From assembly GCA_930633525.1 (NCBI GenBank), contig CAKNFP010000001.1:4624091-4688090 (forward strand): a stretch of DNA of 64,000 nucleotides, read 5' to 3'. A program made the translations under genes and the position numbers. Of this stretch, positions 62,670 through 64,000 are shown piece after piece. The stretch's first letter is position 1. Every line of letters begins with the position of its first letter. Source of the stretch: Hyphomicrobiales bacterium. Its GTDB lineage: Bacteria > Pseudomonadota > Alphaproteobacteria > Rhizobiales > Beijerinckiaceae. Below the pieces are notes generated by a model, which was given only the letters and a program-made list of their open reading frames with translations, did not search any database and was not told the origin of the DNA.

Positions 62670-62965
62670 AGGTCCTCTCACTCCGTCGCGGCAAGCTCAT
62701 GCCGCTCGTGGGGCGATTCGCATAAGTTTCACGCCGCTGATGCGATATCGCGCCACGATAACCATGGATTGCCGTAAGGTCTCTGCCAGCACCTCTCCTC
62801 AGCCCCGGGCCATGGGAGGGGTGGGCGGACAGCGACCCTCAAAACGAGATACAGGGCCGCGTGCAAACAGGCAAATGGGCGAGCGCGTCACATGATGAAA
62901 ATCAGCCGCGGCAGAAGCGCCCGCCAGCCATCGCAACCGCGTCGTGTTTCCCTGAAGAGCCGTGG

Positions 62966-63592
62966 TCAGCACAATCCAAGTGCCTTCAACGTGTTGTAGG
63001 CGCGGATAATCGCTTGCAGCCGCTCCTCGAAGGCGCGGTCCCCGCCATTCGCGTCGGGGTGAAAACGCTTCACCAGCAACTTGTAGCGAGCCTTGATCGT
63101 GACGGCGTCCACCCCTTCGTCGAGGCCGAGCGTATCGAGCGCCTGCAACGCGGGCTTCGAGAGCCTTGGCTTGGCTTCTTCCTGGCGCGCGGCCTGGTTG
63201 AACGCCCGCGCGCCGAAGACGCCGAACGGATCCTCGACATTGGCTCCGGCTGCCCGGTCATTGTCTGTGGCCGAACGGGCGCTGCCGCGCGCTGCCGCAT
63301 TCATGCCCATCGTCCAGGTGGGGCGGTGGCCGAGGACGGCGTCCTTCTGGAAAGCGGCGACGGCATCGTCGCTCATGCCATTGAAATAATTATAGGACTG
63401 GTTGTAGGCGCGCACATGCTCCAGGCAGAAGCGCCAGTACTGGTTCTCGTGGCCGCGTCCCTTTGGCGCGCGATGGTCGCCCGGCTTGTCGCAACCGGGA
63501 TGCTCGCACGTATGTGTTGCCGCAGCCGACTTCGACTTGCTGGCCGTCGACTTCACCCGGATGCGATCGAAGAGGCGCGAATTCAGATTCAT
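62966..63592 (-). CDS. DnaJ-type co-chaperone with C-terminal J domain and Cys-rich N-terminus
   Basis: A 208-residue protein whose J domain is at the C-terminus (IKARYKLLVKRFHPDANGGD, HPD at about 178-180). The N-terminal half has a Cys/His pattern C29, C34, C56, H59 (HTCEHPGCDKPG and YWRFCLEHVRAYN) that may bind a metal. Such proteins are found next to cobS and bolA in Hyphomicrobiales. It should stimulate a DnaK ATPase; the client is unknown. The ATG at 63592 is preferred over 63598. Confidence 0.9.
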   Translation of the reverse strand: MNLNSRLFDRIRVKSTASKSKSAAATHTCEHPGCDKPGDHRAPKGRGHENQYWRFCLEHVRAYNQSYNYFNGMSDDAVAAFQKDAVLGHRPTWTMGMNAAARGSARSATDNDRAAGANVEDPFGVFGARAFNQAARQEEAKPRLSKPALQALDTLGLDEGVDAVTIKARYKLLVKRFHPDANGGDRAFEERLQAIIRAYNTLKALGLC

Positions 63593-63830
63593 GACCATTA
63601 GATTATGTTTGCGCGGACACCATGGACAAGTGGTTTAAAGACACAGCAGCCCCGCCTTAAACTCGACCCTGGCCTTGGCTGGGGCCTCAGCCGCGAGGTT
63701 TGATCGCCCACCGAGGCAGTCACGGGCTCGGTGGCGGCGGCCGACACACGCAGCCGCTGTCCGATGCCGCTTCCCCTCGGCCTGTCCTCGGACTACGAAC
63801 GTGGGACCCACTTCGTGAGAAGGAGCCCCC

Positions 63831-64000
63831 ATGGTCCGCGCCGACAGGATCAACGCCAAGCTCACCGCCGGTCTCAAGCCGCTCGCCCTGAGCCTCATCG
63901 ACGAGTCGCACCAGCATGCCGGACATGGCGGCTGGCGTGAAGGCGGAGAAACACATTACCGCATCACTATCGTCGCGGATGCTTTTGCAGGCAAGTCGCG
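63831..64000 (+). CDS. bolA: BolA family protein, N-terminal part only
   Basis: Cut by the window end after 56 codons. The sequence MVRADRINAKLTAGLKPLAL and IDESHQHAGHGGWREGGETHY match the BolA fold, including the His-containing loop that binds iron-sulfur clusters with monothiol glutaredoxin. AAGGAG stands just before the ATG. It is divergent from the DnaJ-type gene across 238 bp with no recognised element. Confidence 0.92.
   Translation, partial: MVRADRINAKLTAGLKPLALSLIDESHQHAGHGGWREGGETHYRITIVADAFAGKS

Overview
This 64 kb window is chromosomal core DNA of a high-GC alphaproteobacterium. It is most likely a member of Hyphomicrobiales (Rhizobiales), in the broad neighbourhood of Chelatococcus, Bosea or Beijerinckiaceae. 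That placement is inferred from gene order (dnaA-dnaN-recF-gyrB; rpsT-mutM-ubiE-ubiB-coaBC-dut; rimP-nusA-ylxR-infB-rbfA-truB-rpsO-pnp; rpmB to cobT-cobS-dnaJ-like-bolA) and from the strong GC bias at third codon positions. No tRNA, rRNA, CRISPR array, prophage or intact insertion sequence was seen. Genes at both edges are cut by the window.

Layout. 1-3209 (-): a NitT/TauT-type ABC import operon (permease, binding protein, ATPase) followed closely by an enolase-superfamily-like gene. 3480-3700: a decayed IS5-type transposase fragment. 3743-11666: a class A penicillin-binding protein, two cation/proton antiporters (NhaP2-like and NhaD-like), a class II glutamine amidotransferase and a secreted protein of uncertain function. 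11860-19337 (-): the replication cluster gyrB, a LysE-type exporter, recF, dnaN and dnaA. 19338-20429: about 1.1 kb of mostly non-coding DNA upstream of dnaA. 20430-26360: rpsT and mutM (-), then ubiE, ubiB, coaBC and dut (+). 26388-27904: an Rrf2-type regulator and cysK, separated by a perfect palindrome.

28079-38939 (-) is the translation/RNA cluster: rimP, nusA, ylxR-L7Ae, infB, rbfA, truB, rpsO and pnp, with strong hairpins at rpsO and infB and a terminator just in front of rimP. Next come a DsbA-fold isomerase, argG translationally coupled to a site-2 protease, a Bcr/CflA drug exporter and typA. 45683-49103 holds a repeat-bearing small ORF coupled to an AAA ATPase, then a sugar-acid pair (enolase-superfamily enzyme and KdgD). 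49380-55811 holds a dienelactone hydrolase, carD, fdxA, an S4 RNA-binding protein and a very long SUV3-like helicase with a disordered tail. 56241-64000 holds a DUF3108 protein, rpmB, a VUT transporter, a phytase-like esterase, cobT, cobS, a DnaJ-type protein and the start of bolA.

The window is mostly ordinary housekeeping DNA, and I did not find an unmistakable new system. The signals that stand out are: (i) short 12-15 bp tandem repeats at the 5' ends of four unrelated genes, one of which builds a 26-codon ORF whose stop overlaps the start of an ATPase gene; (ii) an ambiguous dnaA start with a long non-coding-looking leader; (iii) an enolase-superfamily-like gene tied to an ABC importer; (iv) a helicase with a roughly 330-residue disordered tail coupled to an S4 protein; and (v) a palindrome between the Rrf2 regulator and cysK.
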